In this document: positions 51,902 to 61,500 of the stretch, one piece after another
How the letters are laid out: each line of letters starts with the position of its first letter
How positions within the stretch are numbered: the stretch's first letter is position 1
From: Flavisolibacter longurius
GTDB lineage: Bacteria; Bacteroidota; Bacteroidia; Chitinophagales; Chitinophagaceae
Direction: 5' to 3'
Length of the DNA stretch: 61,877 nt
NCBI GenBank assembly: GCA_014163555.1
Contig: JACJGO010000030.1
Location: 1-61,877, forward strand
Program-made: the position numbers and the translations under genes
Notes under the pieces: generated by a model
Told to the model about the DNA's origin: nothing
Database searches by the model: none
What the model saw: the letters and a program-made list of their open reading frames with translations, nothing else

Positions 51902-53240
51902 CCTCGTTGCTTTTTGCCTTTTCAGCACGGTAGTATAAAACAACCAAAAGGGCAGCAAAAAAAGGGATACAGGGGATTTTGTAACGGGAAAGTGTTCCAA
52001 AGTTGCCTGTTGATATGCCCACTGCAAATGCAAAAATGATAGAATAGATAAAAAAGAAAGCAAGATTGGGATCTTTACTGATGGCCTGCCCGGTTTTTTT
52101 AAATCCTCTTTTATACAACACGGCTATCACCAGCAACACAAAACAAAAAGACTCTAACGCTGACAGCAGCATAATGGGCTTTTTTGCTTCCCACAGAAAG
52201 GGGCGGAAAAGCGTCACCACCACCGCTTGCGGAAATTTGCTGACCATGCTGACAATGGTTGGTTCAAAGGTGCCAAGGTCATAGGCAGATCCGCCTTCCG
52301 CTTCAGATACATAGTTGATATAATCCTGGGTGACTTTGGCTGTCTTAGCCAGATTTTCCAGTGAGTATTGACCCAACTCTTTGGCAAATCGCTGCGATAG
52401 GACAACAAGGACGATTAGGCTCGCCCCAATGAATAGAATATTGACTGCCCACCGGGCAGTTTTTTGTTTTATCCGGCTTGAATAAGTCATCAGCAACCAC
52501 ATCATCAAACCCGGGATAAAAGCCACCAGGATGTACACTTTGATCAGCGCAATCAGGTAAAAGCTAAAGGCAAGCATCAGCAGGTTACGAACCGAAAAAT
52601 CCTTATCGACAAACATGCGGAAAACCGTATAGGTTATCCAACCCAGCCCAAACATACAAACAGTGTCTTTGAAAACCCCCGAGCCCCACACAATAGTGCT
52701 GGGGATATATAGAAAGGCAAAAGCCAGTTGCTTGTGCAGCGAAGGGTAAACCCGGGTAAAGGTGCGGAACATCACCCAAATGCCGGAATAGGAGAAAAAG
52801 GCAAACAGCAGGGCAATAGGCATATAGGTTGTGCCATTGAGTAGTCCGAAGATGGCACCGATAACAGGGATTGCATAACTCGATGGATTGGTATACCACA
52901 GCATCTGGCTTGAGTAGCGGTAAATATAGGGATCGTTTTCAGGTGAAACCCCAAAGAGTACCTTCAGCCAAAGAACAGGCGAGTCATTCAACGAAGAGTT
53001 GATGATTTTACTGTGCGTAAAAAAGTTGAACGTGTCGCCTTCACCATAATAAAACTGGTAAAGAAGGCCGATGAAAATTGCACCCCCAAATTTCAGGAGT
53101 AGTCCTGGCATGTAATATTGCCTTAGTGAATGTCCGGGTGGGTAATGCCGGTCACGGATCCTTTTGCTAATAAATAATAGCACAAGTAAATACAGTGGTG
53201 TTAGGACAAGGTCCCATATTGTTAGGTATTGTTGCTCCAC
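51837..53240 (-). CDS. Polytopic membrane protein, possible Wzy polymerase
   Basis: 467 residues with about 10-12 hydrophobic helices and a large loop (EFGDTFNFFTHSKIINSS region, YGEGDTF). No Wzy signature is strong enough to be certain, but the locus has Wzx, Wza and Wzc yet no other candidate polymerase. The ATG at 53240 is the first in frame. It is on the opposite strand from the locus. Confidence 0.5.
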   Translation of the reverse strand: MEQQYLTIWDLVLTPLYLLVLLFISKRIRDRHYPPGHSLRQYYMPGLLLKFGGAIFIGLLYQFYYGEGDTFNFFTHSKIINSSLNDSPVLWLKVLFGVSPENDPYIYRYSSQMLWYTNPSSYAIPVIGAIFGLLNGTTYMPIALLFAFFSYSGIWVMFRTFTRVYPSLHKQLAFAFLYIPSTIVWGSGVFKDTVCMFGLGWITYTVFRMFVDKDFSVRNLLMLAFSFYLIALIKVYILVAFIPGLMMWLLMTYSSRIKQKTARWAVNILFIGASLIVLVVLSQRFAKELGQYSLENLAKTAKVTQDYINYVSEAEGGSAYDLGTFEPTIVSMVSKFPQAVVVTLFRPFLWEAKKPIMLLSALESFCFVLLVIAVLYKRGFKKTGQAISKDPNLAFFFIYSIIFAFAVGISTGNFGTLSRYKIPCIPFFAALLVVLYYRAEKAKSNEVNPQLSAQIFSTSIEKQAVPK

Positions 53241-53433
53241 ACAAGATCCCTTTATATAATAAACGAAAATAGGGGAGAAAACTTCTCAATTCAGAAAGAA
53301 AACTGCCACTGCTGTTAAAAAGGCACAAACAGCCACCACCCCCGGATGGATGCTGCATTGCTGTATCCGCTTGGTTTAATTTTTTTAATGAAACATAGCA
53401 GAAATTCTAACTAAACAAGTTTAAGAACGCGAG

Positions 53434-54588
53434 ATGAAGAAATATTTAGTGGTTGGTGCTGGCTTCTCCGGCGCTGTTTTAGCACATGAATTAGTAAATA
53501 ATTTGAATTGTTCTGTGGATGTTATTGATGAACGACCGCATATCGGTGGCAACTGTTATACGGAGCGGGATGAAAAAACCGGTGTGATGGTACATATTTA
53601 CGGGCCACACATCTTCAACACCGACCGGCAGGATATCTGGGACTACGTGAATCGTTTTATTGAACTGGTACCCTATACCAACCGCGTAAAAGCTGTTTAC
53701 AACGGTAATGTTTATTCCATGCCGGTGAACCTGCACACCATTAACCAGTTCTTTAACAAAACCCTGAATCCAACGGAAGCCAAAGAATTTTTGGAATCCG
53801 TTGCCGATAAAACAATTGATGAGCCACAGAATTTCGAAGAGCAGGCGATGAAATTCATTGGGAAGGAGTTATACAAAGCCTTTTTTTATGGCTATACCAA
53901 AAAGCAGTGGGGCTGTGAGCCTACCGAACTGCCGGCAGCTATATTGAAACGTATTCCGGTACGGTTCAATTACAACGACAATTATTACAACAATCCCCTG
54001 CAGGGAATTCCCCGCAATGGTTTTACCGAAATGTTCGCCAAACTGCTCGATCATCCTTCCATCACGGTTACGCTGAACAAAAAATTCGACAGCAGCGAGG
54101 ATGTTTCCGGTTACGATCATGTGTTTTTCACTGGGCCCATTGACCAATTTTTTCAGTATCGCTACGGACGCCTTTCATATCGCACCGTGTATTTTGAAAA
54201 AGGGTATGCGGAAGGCGACTACCAGGGCAATGCTGTGATCAATTATTGCAACCAGGAAGTGCCCTATACCCGTGTACACGAACACAAACATTTTACCCCC
54301 TGGGAAAGCCACGAACAGACCGTGTATTTTAAAGAATACAGCAAGGAAACGACAGAAGAAGATGTGCCATACTATCCCAAACGACTGGCTGATGATAAAG
54401 AAAAACTGGCGAAGTACCGGACCGATGCCGAAGGGCTGAAAGGTGTTAGTTTCCTGGGCCGACTGGCGACGTACCGCTATATGGATATGCACCATGTGAT
54501 TGGCGAAGCATTGGACTTTTCTAAAAAGTTTCTGCAGGCTTCTGCCGAAAATACGCGGCCGCCCGTGTTTCCCAACTTAGAAGCATAA
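53434..54588 (+). CDS. glf: UDP-galactopyranose mutase
   Basis: 384 residues. FAD motif GAGFSGAVLAHEL, IGGNCYTERDEKTG, the signature YGPHIFNTD and GYTKKQWGCEP are present. It makes UDP-galactofuranose, so the polysaccharide probably contains galactofuranose. It is followed by a terminator. Confidence 0.96.
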   Translation: MKKYLVVGAGFSGAVLAHELVNNLNCSVDVIDERPHIGGNCYTERDEKTGVMVHIYGPHIFNTDRQDIWDYVNRFIELVPYTNRVKAVYNGNVYSMPVNLHTINQFFNKTLNPTEAKEFLESVADKTIDEPQNFEEQAMKFIGKELYKAFFYGYTKKQWGCEPTELPAAILKRIPVRFNYNDNYYNNPLQGIPRNGFTEMFAKLLDHPSITVTLNKKFDSSEDVSGYDHVFFTGPIDQFFQYRYGRLSYRTVYFEKGYAEGDYQGNAVINYCNQEVPYTRVHEHKHFTPWESHEQTVYFKEYSKETTEEDVPYYPKRLADDKEKLAKYRTDAEGLKGVSFLGRLATYRYMDMHHVIGEALDFSKKFLQASAENTRPPVFPNLEA

Positions 54589-54604
54589 GAAAACAGTTTT
54601 CTGT

Positions 54605-54640
54605 AAAAGGCCAAAGAATGCAAGTTCTTTGGCCTTTTTT
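54605..54640 (+). terminator. Intrinsic terminator after glf
   Basis: A perfect 14-bp stem (AAAAGGCCAAAGAA and complement, loop TGCAAG) ending in a T-run. The next gene has its own promoter. Confidence 0.9.
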
Positions 54641-54662
54641 CGTTCTAAGGCGCTTTCTGCCT

Positions 54663-54670
54663 TACTTTCG
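54663..54670 (+). promoter_or_regulatory. -7 promoter element of the GT4-cpsB unit
   Basis: TACTTTCG lies nine bases before the ATG at 54679, which argues against the GTG at 54670 as a start and implies a nearly leaderless message. Confidence 0.4.
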
Positions 54671-54678
54671 TGACCCTT

Positions 54679-55893
54679 ATGCCTAGAGTTCTGAGGATAT
54701 TAAACCGGCTGATTGTCGGTGGCCCTGTTCTAAACGCTACCTATCTCACCAAATATCTTTCGCCTGAATTTGAAACCTTGCTGGTGGTAGGAGAACGGGA
54801 GCCGCACGAAAAAAGCGCCGATTACCTGGCTGCACAACTGGGGATCGACTACGTCACCGTTCGCGAAATGGGACGTTCCATTAGCCCGGCCAAAGATCTT
54901 CAGGCATACTATAAACTGAAAAAGATCATCCGGGATTTCAAACCCGATGTGGTGCACACCCATGCCGCCAAACCTGGCGCCCTGGGCCGGCTGGCTGCTT
55001 CTTCCTGTAATGTTCCGGCCATTGTACACACCTATCACGGCCATGTATTTCACTCATACTTTAATAAGTTAAAGTCGGGTTTTTATATCAATACCGAGCG
55101 GTTCCTGGCCAGCAGATCCAGCGCTATCATCGCTATCAGCGATGCGCAGAAAAAAGAATTGTGCGAAGATTTCAGGATTGCTCCGGAACACAAGTTCAAG
55201 GTCATTCCACTGGGACTGGACCTGGATAAATTCCAGCAAAACGGGGAAGAAAAGCGGGTTCGCTTTCGCACTGAATTTGGTTTGCAGGATGATGAAATTG
55301 CCATCGGCATTATTGGCCGCTTGGTTCCGGTAAAAAATCATTCACTCTTTTTGCAGGCTTTGCACTATGTGTTGCAAAACAGTAAGCGAAAAGTAAAAGC
55401 CTTTATCATCGGCGATGGCGAAACCAGGGGAGAACTGGAAGCAAATGCAACGGCATTGGGCATTCCGTTTTCGGTGCAAAACAGTGAGCAGCATCCGCAC
55501 CCGCTTGTATTTACTTCCTGGCGCAGCGATGTGGATGCCATCAATGCCGGATTAGATATCGTTACTCTCACGTCCTTTAACGAAGGCACGCCAGTAAGTC
55601 TCATTGAAGCGCAGGCGGCCAATAAACCCATCCTTAGTACACGGGTAGGCGGCATCAGCGATATTGTGGTGGAAGGAAAAACGGCCCTCTTGGCCAATGT
55701 GGAGGATACAGAAACTTTCTGTCAGCATCTTTTACAATTGGTAGAAAATGATAACCTTCGGGCCGAATTGGGTAGCAATAGCCGGTCCCTGGTCATGCAG
55801 CGGTTTAGCTACCAGCGCCTGATGAATGACGTGTCGGGCCTCTATTACGAATTACTAAGCAAAAAACTAACGGCGAATGCTGTTCTTCGGTAG
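54679..55893 (+). CDS. Glycosyltransferase family 4
   Basis: 404 residues. ILNRLIVGGPVLNATYL, HTHAAKPGALGRLAA, GIIGRLVPVKNHSLFLQAL and the SFNEGTPVSLIEAQAANKPI site mark a WbpA/WcaL-like GT4. It overlaps the phosphatase gene by 17 bases. Confidence 0.88.
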   Translation: MPRVLRILNRLIVGGPVLNATYLTKYLSPEFETLLVVGEREPHEKSADYLAAQLGIDYVTVREMGRSISPAKDLQAYYKLKKIIRDFKPDVVHTHAAKPGALGRLAASSCNVPAIVHTYHGHVFHSYFNKLKSGFYINTERFLASRSSAIIAISDAQKKELCEDFRIAPEHKFKVIPLGLDLDKFQQNGEEKRVRFRTEFGLQDDEIAIGIIGRLVPVKNHSLFLQALHYVLQNSKRKVKAFIIGDGETRGELEANATALGIPFSVQNSEQHPHPLVFTSWRSDVDAINAGLDIVTLTSFNEGTPVSLIEAQAANKPILSTRVGGISDIVVEGKTALLANVEDTETFCQHLLQLVENDNLRAELGSNSRSLVMQRFSYQRLMNDVSGLYYELLSKKLTANAVLR

Positions 55894-56617
55894 AAAGAAA
55901 AAAGAATCCGTCCCGCTTGACCTTAGTTGGCTCGGCACCGATATGCACTCCCACATTCTGCCGGGTATCGATGATGGATCACCGGATGTAGCTACATCCA
56001 TTCAACTGATCAAAGGCCTGCAAAGTGCAGGCTATAAAAAACTGATTGCCACGCCGCATATTTTCTGGGAAATCCACCCCAATACGCCGGAAAAAATTTC
56101 CGAAAGCCTGGCCAGCCTGCGCAAAGGGCTGGAAGAGGAGGGAATGAACATTGAACTTCATGCGGCGGCTGAATATTATATCGACGAACATTTTGAAACC
56201 CTGCTGCGCAACAAAGCGCCGTTGCTCACCCTTAGCGAGAACAAGGTGCTGGTGGAGTTTTCGATGGTGACGGCACCCATGGAATTAAGCCGTGTGATCT
56301 TCGACCTGCAGATTGCCGGCTATCAACCGGTCATTGCACACCCCGAACGGTATACCTACCTGCTGTTCCGAAAAGATTTGTTTGACGAATTAAAAGAAGC
56401 CGGCTGCCTGTTTCAACTGAATCTGCTGGCCCTTATCGGCTACTATGGCAAACAAGTGCTGGAACTGGCTGAATACCTCCTCAAAAAAGAATATTACGAC
56501 CTGGCCGGCACTGATCTGCATCACGAACGGCACCTGGAAGCCCTGCAGAAATTAAGTACTAACGGCCTCCTGTCCCGGTTGCAGGAAAGTGGTATTTTGC
56601 GAAATGGGGTTCTGTAA
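55877..56617 (+). CDS. CpsB/CapC-type PHP tyrosine phosphatase
   Basis: 246 residues of the PHP fold: DMHSHILPGIDDGSPD at residues about 22-37, AAEYYIDE, VEFSMV, IAHPERY and GTDLHH metal-site motifs. It dephosphorylates the tyrosine tail of BY-kinases such as the Wzc-like protein of this locus, so it probably controls chain length. Confidence 0.92.
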   Translation: MLFFGRKKKESVPLDLSWLGTDMHSHILPGIDDGSPDVATSIQLIKGLQSAGYKKLIATPHIFWEIHPNTPEKISESLASLRKGLEEEGMNIELHAAAEYYIDEHFETLLRNKAPLLTLSENKVLVEFSMVTAPMELSRVIFDLQIAGYQPVIAHPERYTYLLFRKDLFDELKEAGCLFQLNLLALIGYYGKQVLELAEYLLKKEYYDLAGTDLHHERHLEALQKLSTNGLLSRLQESGILRNGVL

Positions 56618-56623
56618 TTCAAC

Positions 56624-56643
56624 CAAACGTAACTTTGGTTTGT
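56624..56643. promoter_or_regulatory. Promoter with overlapping inverted repeat before carH
   Basis: AACCAAA-CGTAAC-TTTGGTT is a perfect 7-bp inverted repeat that includes the -7 element TAACTTTG (about 56630-56637). It may be an operator for autoregulation. Confidence 0.4.
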
Positions 56644-56653
56644 CATAAAGGCA

Positions 56654-57535
56654 ATGAGCTTTACAATCAAAGAACTGGAGTCGCTATCTGGAATCAAGGC
56701 CCATACCATTCGCATATGGGAGCAGCGCTACCAATTTCTAAAGCCTGCCCGTACTACCACCAACATCCGGCGGTATAACAACGATGAGTTGAAAACCCTT
56801 CTCACCGTTGCCCTTCTCAACAAGTATGGCTACAAGATTTCCCGCATCGATGAAATGCAGCATGAGCAGCGCATTGAGGCAGCATTGCAGTTGCAGGAGC
56901 CTACGGCCCGTCAGGAATATGTGATCAATGAGCTTATCGGCTGCATGATCGATTTAAAAAGCATCGAATTTGAAAAGCTGCTAAACCGGCAGATTGCCGA
57001 AAACGGTGTGGAAGAAACTGTAAAAGGTGTGATTTTTTCGTTTCTCGACCGGGTAGGCATTCTTTGGCAAACCAACCGGCTCCGTCCTGTTCAGGAACAC
57101 ATTACCTCCTGCATCATCCGGCAAAAAATCATACATGCCATTGAGGGACTTCCTTTTGCCGAAAGCAAATCGCCCCTGTTTGTGCTCTTTCTCCCCGAAG
57201 GGGAGCACCATGAATTGGGCCTATTGTATGTTTATTATCTACTCCGCAGGCAGGGCATTGCCACCCTTTACCTTGGTGCCAATGTGCCAATCAGCGATAT
57301 TGAATACGTTGTTCAGGTAAAGAAGCCCGAATACCTTTATCTCCATCTTACTACATTCCCGCAAAGCCGTTCTACCCGGCTGATACAACGCATTCAGCAA
57401 CAAGGTTCCGGCAGTACGCTGGTCCTTTCGGGCTACATGGCGCAGCAGTATGAAAAAGCGGCCGGTGACCGGGTCGTCCTCCTGCAATCACTCCAGGCCG
57501 TACAGGGGTACATTGGCGCATTACAACACAGCTAA
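56654..57535 (+). CDS. carH: CarH-like MerR regulator with B12-binding photoreceptor domain
   Basis: 293 residues. MerR helix-turn-helix at 1-70 (FTIKELESLSGIKAHTIRIWEQRY). The four-helix cap carries Trp138-x9-Glu148-His149, the Wx9EH motif that distinguishes light-sensing CarH. The B12 domain has E184-H-H-E-L-G189 with His186 as the likely lower cobalt ligand. In the dark, CarH binds adenosylcobalamin, forms tetramers and represses carotenoid genes, and light breaks the complex. It lies directly upstream of the carotenoid operon with repeated operator half-sites between. Confidence 0.92.
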   Translation: MSFTIKELESLSGIKAHTIRIWEQRYQFLKPARTTTNIRRYNNDELKTLLTVALLNKYGYKISRIDEMQHEQRIEAALQLQEPTARQEYVINELIGCMIDLKSIEFEKLLNRQIAENGVEETVKGVIFSFLDRVGILWQTNRLRPVQEHITSCIIRQKIIHAIEGLPFAESKSPLFVLFLPEGEHHELGLLYVYYLLRRQGIATLYLGANVPISDIEYVVQVKKPEYLYLHLTTFPQSRSTRLIQRIQQQGSGSTLVLSGYMAQQYEKAAGDRVVLLQSLQAVQGYIGALQHS

Positions 57536-57542
57536 CAATTTC

Positions 57543-57628
57543 TGTTTAATTTATTTGACATAATCATTAAACAAAAATTTTTCTGGTTTGTAATATTGTT
57601 TAACTTTGAACATGTAAACGTTAAACAA
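57543..57628. promoter_or_regulatory. Two inverted-repeat pairs: candidate CarH operators
   Basis: TGTTTAAT (57543-57550) pairs with ATTAAACA (57566-57573), and TTGTTTAAC (57596-57604) pairs with GTTAAACAA (57620-57628). The second pair encloses the -7 element TAACTTTG (57601-57608) and the expected start of transcription and touches the sigma-factor ATG, so a bound tetramer would block the promoter. Confidence 0.65.
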
Positions 57629-58107
57629 TGAGTACGCAGGAATTTAATAGTTTGGTTTTAAACAATGCAGATGGCCTGAAGCCATTTGCCATTACACTTA
57701 CCAAAGACAGCGAAGTCGCAAAAGACCTTTGTCAGGAAACTCTATGCAAAGCCTTTACCTACCGCGACAAGTATGAACCGGGTACCAACATCAAAGCATG
57801 GTTGTTTACCATTATGCGCAACATCTTTATCAACGATTATCGCCGAAACGGCCGTAAAAAGATTGTGATGGATGTGGTGAAAAGTTCGGTAACCCCGTAT
57901 GCACTTTCCTCTGAAACCCGGTTGCGGTTAAAAGAAATTAATTCGTCTATTCATCATTTACCTGCTATCTTTAAAAATGCCTGCCTGTTGTATCTCCATG
58001 GCTATAAGTACCATGAGATCGCACTGGCCCTTAACGAACCCTTGGGAACCATCAAAAGTCGCATTCACTTTGCGAAAAAAATGTTGCAAAAACAGGTAGA
58101 CAGGTGA
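57628..58107 (+). CDS. ECF-type RNA polymerase sigma factor
   Basis: 159 residues. Region 2 (AKDLCQETLCKAFTYRDKYE, IKAWLFTIMRNIFINDYRR) and region 4 (LPAIFKNACLLYLHGYKYHE, PLGTIKSRIHFAKK) are complete. As in other light-induced carotenoid systems, such a sigma factor downstream of a CarH/LitR gene may amplify the light signal to distant promoters. No anti-sigma gene is adjacent. Its stop overlaps crtI by four bases. Confidence 0.9.
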   Translation: MSTQEFNSLVLNNADGLKPFAITLTKDSEVAKDLCQETLCKAFTYRDKYEPGTNIKAWLFTIMRNIFINDYRRNGRKKIVMDVVKSSVTPYALSSETRLRLKEINSSIHHLPAIFKNACLLYLHGYKYHEIALALNEPLGTIKSRIHFAKKMLQKQVDR

Positions 58108-59579
58108 GGAAATCAGTTGTAATCATAGGTGCAGGATTTGCTGGGCTTTCCGCGGCTGCGTTTATGGCCAAAAGCGGTTGGCAGGTAACGGTAGTGGAGA
58201 AAAACGCTACTGCAGGCGGTCGTGCACAACAACTGGTAGCCGATGGATTTACCTTCGACATGGGGCCAAGCTGGTACTGGATGCCGGATGTATTTGAGCG
58301 CTTCTTTCAACAATTTGGCCGCTCAGTTTCCGATTATTATTCTCTCACCCGCCTCGATCCTTCATATCGCGTTTTTTGGGAAGATGACCACCTGGATGTA
58401 CCGGCGGATTATGAAGCGCTGAAAGTTGCTTTTGAAACCATTGAAAAAGGGAGCAGCCAAAAGCTGGATAAATACCTGGCGGAAGCCAATGTGAAATATC
58501 GCATTGGTATGCAGGACCTGGTATTCAAACCGGGCCAATCTATGGCTGAGTTTTTGGATTGGAATGTGATCCGAAACGTTTTCAAGCTGGATGTTTTTAC
58601 CTCTATAAAATCCCACGTAGCCAGGCATTTTCACTCCGAAAAGCTTCGGCAGTTGATGGAGTTCCCCGTGTTGTTCCTGGGTGCTTTGCCCAAGAACACG
58701 CCGGCACTGTATAGCCTAATGAATTACGCAGACATTATGGGTGGCACCTGGTACCCGGAAGGCGGTATGTACAGTATTGTAAAAGCCATGCAAAGCCTGG
58801 CGGAAGAGTTGGGGGTGACGTTTCGTTTTGGCGAAGCAGCCCGGGAAATTGTGATTGAAAAGGACAAGGCGAAAAAGCTGGTGACTTCAAAAGGCGAATA
58901 CACCGCCGACGCCATCATTAGTGGTGCCGATTACCAGTTTACCGAATCGGCCCTGCTGCCACAGGCCTACCGCACCTACTCCGCATCTTACTGGGATAAA
59001 AAAGTGCTGGCGCCTTCCTGCCTGCTTTATTATGTTGGCCTCAACCGTCCCCTGAACAACATCCTTCACCATAACCTGTTTTTTGATGTTCCGTTTGATG
59101 AACATGCCAACCAGATTTACACCCATCCGGCATGGCCAGCCGAACCGCTATTTTACCTGAATGTTCCTTCAAAAACCGATAGCACGTGTGCCCCTTCAGG
59201 TTGCGAAAACCTGATGGTGCTGATACCGGTGGCGTCGGGCCTGGCAGACGATACAGAAGAAAAAAGAGATTACTACTTTCAGAAAGTAGTACAACGGCTG
59301 GAAAAATTTACCGGACAAAGCCTGGCCGACGCCATCATTTTCAAAAAGACCTTTTCCGTTTCCGATTTTATCAGCGAGTACAATTCGTACAAAGGCAATG
59401 CGTACGGACTCGCCAATACCCTTTTGCAAACCGCCATCTTTAAGCCATCCTGCCGGAGTAAAAAAGTTGCCAATCTTTTTTATACCGGTCAGTTCACCGT
59501 TCCCGGACCCGGTGTGCCACCCAGCCTGATCAGCGGCGAAGTGGTGTCCCGGCAATTGATTCAATCGTTTAAAGAATAG
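58104..59579 (+). CDS. crtI: Phytoene desaturase
   Basis: 491 residues starting with GTG. FAD motif GAGFAGLSAAAFMAKSG then GGRAQQL, and the CrtI C-terminal signature FTVPGPGVPPSLISGEVV. It converts phytoene to lycopene or another desaturated carotene. Overlaps the sigma factor gene. Confidence 0.93.
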   Translation: MRKSVVIIGAGFAGLSAAAFMAKSGWQVTVVEKNATAGGRAQQLVADGFTFDMGPSWYWMPDVFERFFQQFGRSVSDYYSLTRLDPSYRVFWEDDHLDVPADYEALKVAFETIEKGSSQKLDKYLAEANVKYRIGMQDLVFKPGQSMAEFLDWNVIRNVFKLDVFTSIKSHVARHFHSEKLRQLMEFPVLFLGALPKNTPALYSLMNYADIMGGTWYPEGGMYSIVKAMQSLAEELGVTFRFGEAAREIVIEKDKAKKLVTSKGEYTADAIISGADYQFTESALLPQAYRTYSASYWDKKVLAPSCLLYYVGLNRPLNNILHHNLFFDVPFDEHANQIYTHPAWPAEPLFYLNVPSKTDSTCAPSGCENLMVLIPVASGLADDTEEKRDYYFQKVVQRLEKFTGQSLADAIIFKKTFSVSDFISEYNSYKGNAYGLANTLLQTAIFKPSCRSKKVANLFYTGQFTVPGPGVPPSLISGEVVSRQLIQSFKE

Positions 59580-59583
59580 GAAT

Positions 59584-60426
59584 ATGACGGTAGATTTATT
59601 TCATAGGGTCAGCCACGAGTGTAGCCGCTATGTCACCATCCGGTACAGCACCTCGTTTTCATCAGCTATTAAGTTGTTGCACCGCGATCTGCGGCAGCCC
59701 ATTTTCAACATTTATGGCTTTGTACGATTTGCCGATGAAATTGTGGACACCTTTCACGAGCACGACAAGCAGGATCTGTTACAGCAGTTCAAAAAAGAAA
59801 CCTTTGATGCCATTGAACGGGGGATAAGTTTAAATCCCATTCTCAACAGCTTTCAGCAAACAGTAAATGATTTCAAAATTGATCACCACCTGATCCATGC
59901 TTTTTTCAGCAGCATGGAAAGCGACCTTACTCAAAACCAATACGACCGGCAGGGGTACGAAGAGTATATCTATGGCTCTGCCGAAGTGGTGGGCCTGATG
60001 TGTCTGTATGTATTTTGCGAAGGCGATGCTGAGCAGTATCAAACCCTGAAAAAACCAGCGCAGGCTTTGGGTGCTGCCTTTCAAAAGGTGAATTTTCTGC
60101 GGGACATCAAGGCTGATTTTGTTGACCTTTCCCGTATTTATTTCCCCGGTTGCGATTTTCACAACTTTACGGAGCAGGATAAGAACCAGATACAGGAAGA
60201 TATTGAGGCCGATTTCAGGGAAGCGTACAAAGGCATTCTGCGACTGCCCATCAAAGCCAAATTTGGTGTGTATGTTGCCTATAAATATTACTATTCGCTG
60301 TTTAAAAAAATAAAGCAGATAGAGCCACGCTATATCTTGCAAACCCGAATCCGGATTCCAAACTATCACAAAGCCTATATTGTTATCAGGGCCGGGGTAA
60401 AAAACAGGTTGAACTTACTTTCATGA
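59584..60426 (+). CDS. crtB: Phytoene synthase
   Basis: 280 residues. RYSTSFSSAIKLL, YGFVRFADEIVDTF with the first aspartate-rich motif (DEIVD), and NFLRDIKADF with the second. It condenses two geranylgeranyl diphosphates. Overlaps idi by four bases. Confidence 0.93.
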   Translation: MTVDLFHRVSHECSRYVTIRYSTSFSSAIKLLHRDLRQPIFNIYGFVRFADEIVDTFHEHDKQDLLQQFKKETFDAIERGISLNPILNSFQQTVNDFKIDHHLIHAFFSSMESDLTQNQYDRQGYEEYIYGSAEVVGLMCLYVFCEGDAEQYQTLKKPAQALGAAFQKVNFLRDIKADFVDLSRIYFPGCDFHNFTEQDKNQIQEDIEADFREAYKGILRLPIKAKFGVYVAYKYYYSLFKKIKQIEPRYILQTRIRIPNYHKAYIVIRAGVKNRLNLLS

Positions 60427-60995
60427 ATCCAAACGAAGTAATATTGGTAACACCCGAAGATGAGGCCATTGGCGTCATGGAAAAAATGGAGGCACACCAG
60501 AAAGGTGTGCTGCACCGTGCTTTTTCCGTTTTTCTTTTTGATAAAGAAGGTCGCATGCTGTTGCAGCAACGGGCCCCGCAAAAATATCATGGCGCATATC
60601 TTTGGACCAACGCCTGTTGCAGTCACCCGATGCGGGATGAACCTGTAGAACAAGCGGCGCAACGAAGGCTGATGGAGGAACTGGGTTTTCAAACACCGCT
60701 CAACAAGATATTTACGTTCACCTACAAAGCAACCGTTGAAAACAATCTGGTGGAACACGAGTACGATCATGTGTTTGCCGGTGAGTACGAAGGGCCGGTG
60801 AAGATGAATCCGGAAGAGGTTTGTGATTACGCTTACGTTGATCTGGCTTCCATAAAAAACCGGTTGCAGGAAGAGCCGGAGCGTTTCACTTCCTGGTTCC
60901 GGATTGCTTTTCCAGAGATTGAAGCATGGTGGAAAGCGCAGTATGGTGAGAGGCAACAAGGCGTGAACAGGATACGTGAACAAGAAAACAACTAA
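60423..60995 (+). CDS. idi: Isopentenyl-diphosphate delta-isomerase, type 1
   Basis: 190 residues of the Nudix-fold Idi-1 group. NACCSHP holds the catalytic Cys, the RRLMEELGF box is the Nudix-like motif, and HEYDHVF supplies Glu/His ligands. It balances IPP and DMAPP for carotenoid synthesis. Confidence 0.94.
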   Translation: MNPNEVILVTPEDEAIGVMEKMEAHQKGVLHRAFSVFLFDKEGRMLLQQRAPQKYHGAYLWTNACCSHPMRDEPVEQAAQRRLMEELGFQTPLNKIFTFTYKATVENNLVEHEYDHVFAGEYEGPVKMNPEEVCDYAYVDLASIKNRLQEEPERFTSWFRIAFPEIEAWWKAQYGERQQGVNRIREQENN

Positions 60996-60997
60996 CC

Positions 60998-61498
60998 ATG
61001 AACACCGTATTTTATATTCTGGTTTTACTGGGAACTTTTTTGGCGATGGAAGGCATTACCTGGCTTACCCATCGTTATGTGATGCACGGGTTTTTATGGT
61101 CGCTGCACCGCGACCATCACCAGAAAGAGCCCGGCTTTTTTGAAAAGAACGATTGGTTCTTTGTCATTTTTGCTGTACCCAGCATGGCGCTCATTGCTTA
61201 CGGAACTTATGCCCCGGTTTGGTGGATGCAGGCCATTGGCTTTGGCATTATGCTGTACGGCGCTGCCTATTTTCTGGTGCACGATGTGATCATTCACCAG
61301 CGCTTTAAATGGTTTAGCCGAAGCAGCAGCACTTATGTGCGGGCCATTCGCTGGGCCCATAAAATGCACCACAAGCACCTCGATAAACACGAGGGCGAAA
61401 GCTTTGGTATGCTCCTCGTTCACAAGCGGTACTGGGAAAAAGTGCGCCGCGACAAAAAGCTGATGGCCGCCAAGAAGGTGGGCTATGCACCGGAGTAA
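60998..61498 (+). CDS. crtZ: Beta-carotene hydroxylase (CrtZ type)
   Basis: 166 residues with four membrane helices and the di-iron histidine boxes HRYVMHG, HRDHH, HDVIIHQRF and HKMHHKH. It adds 3-hydroxyl groups to beta-rings, giving zeaxanthin-type products. No lycopene cyclase (crtY/crtYcd) is visible in the window, so it must be encoded elsewhere. Confidence 0.93.
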   Translation: MNTVFYILVLLGTFLAMEGITWLTHRYVMHGFLWSLHRDHHQKEPGFFEKNDWFFVIFAVPSMALIAYGTYAPVWWMQAIGFGIMLYGAAYFLVHDVIIHQRFKWFSRSSSTYVRAIRWAHKMHHKHLDKHEGESFGMLLVHKRYWEKVRRDKKLMAAKKVGYAPE

Positions 61499-61500
61499 GG

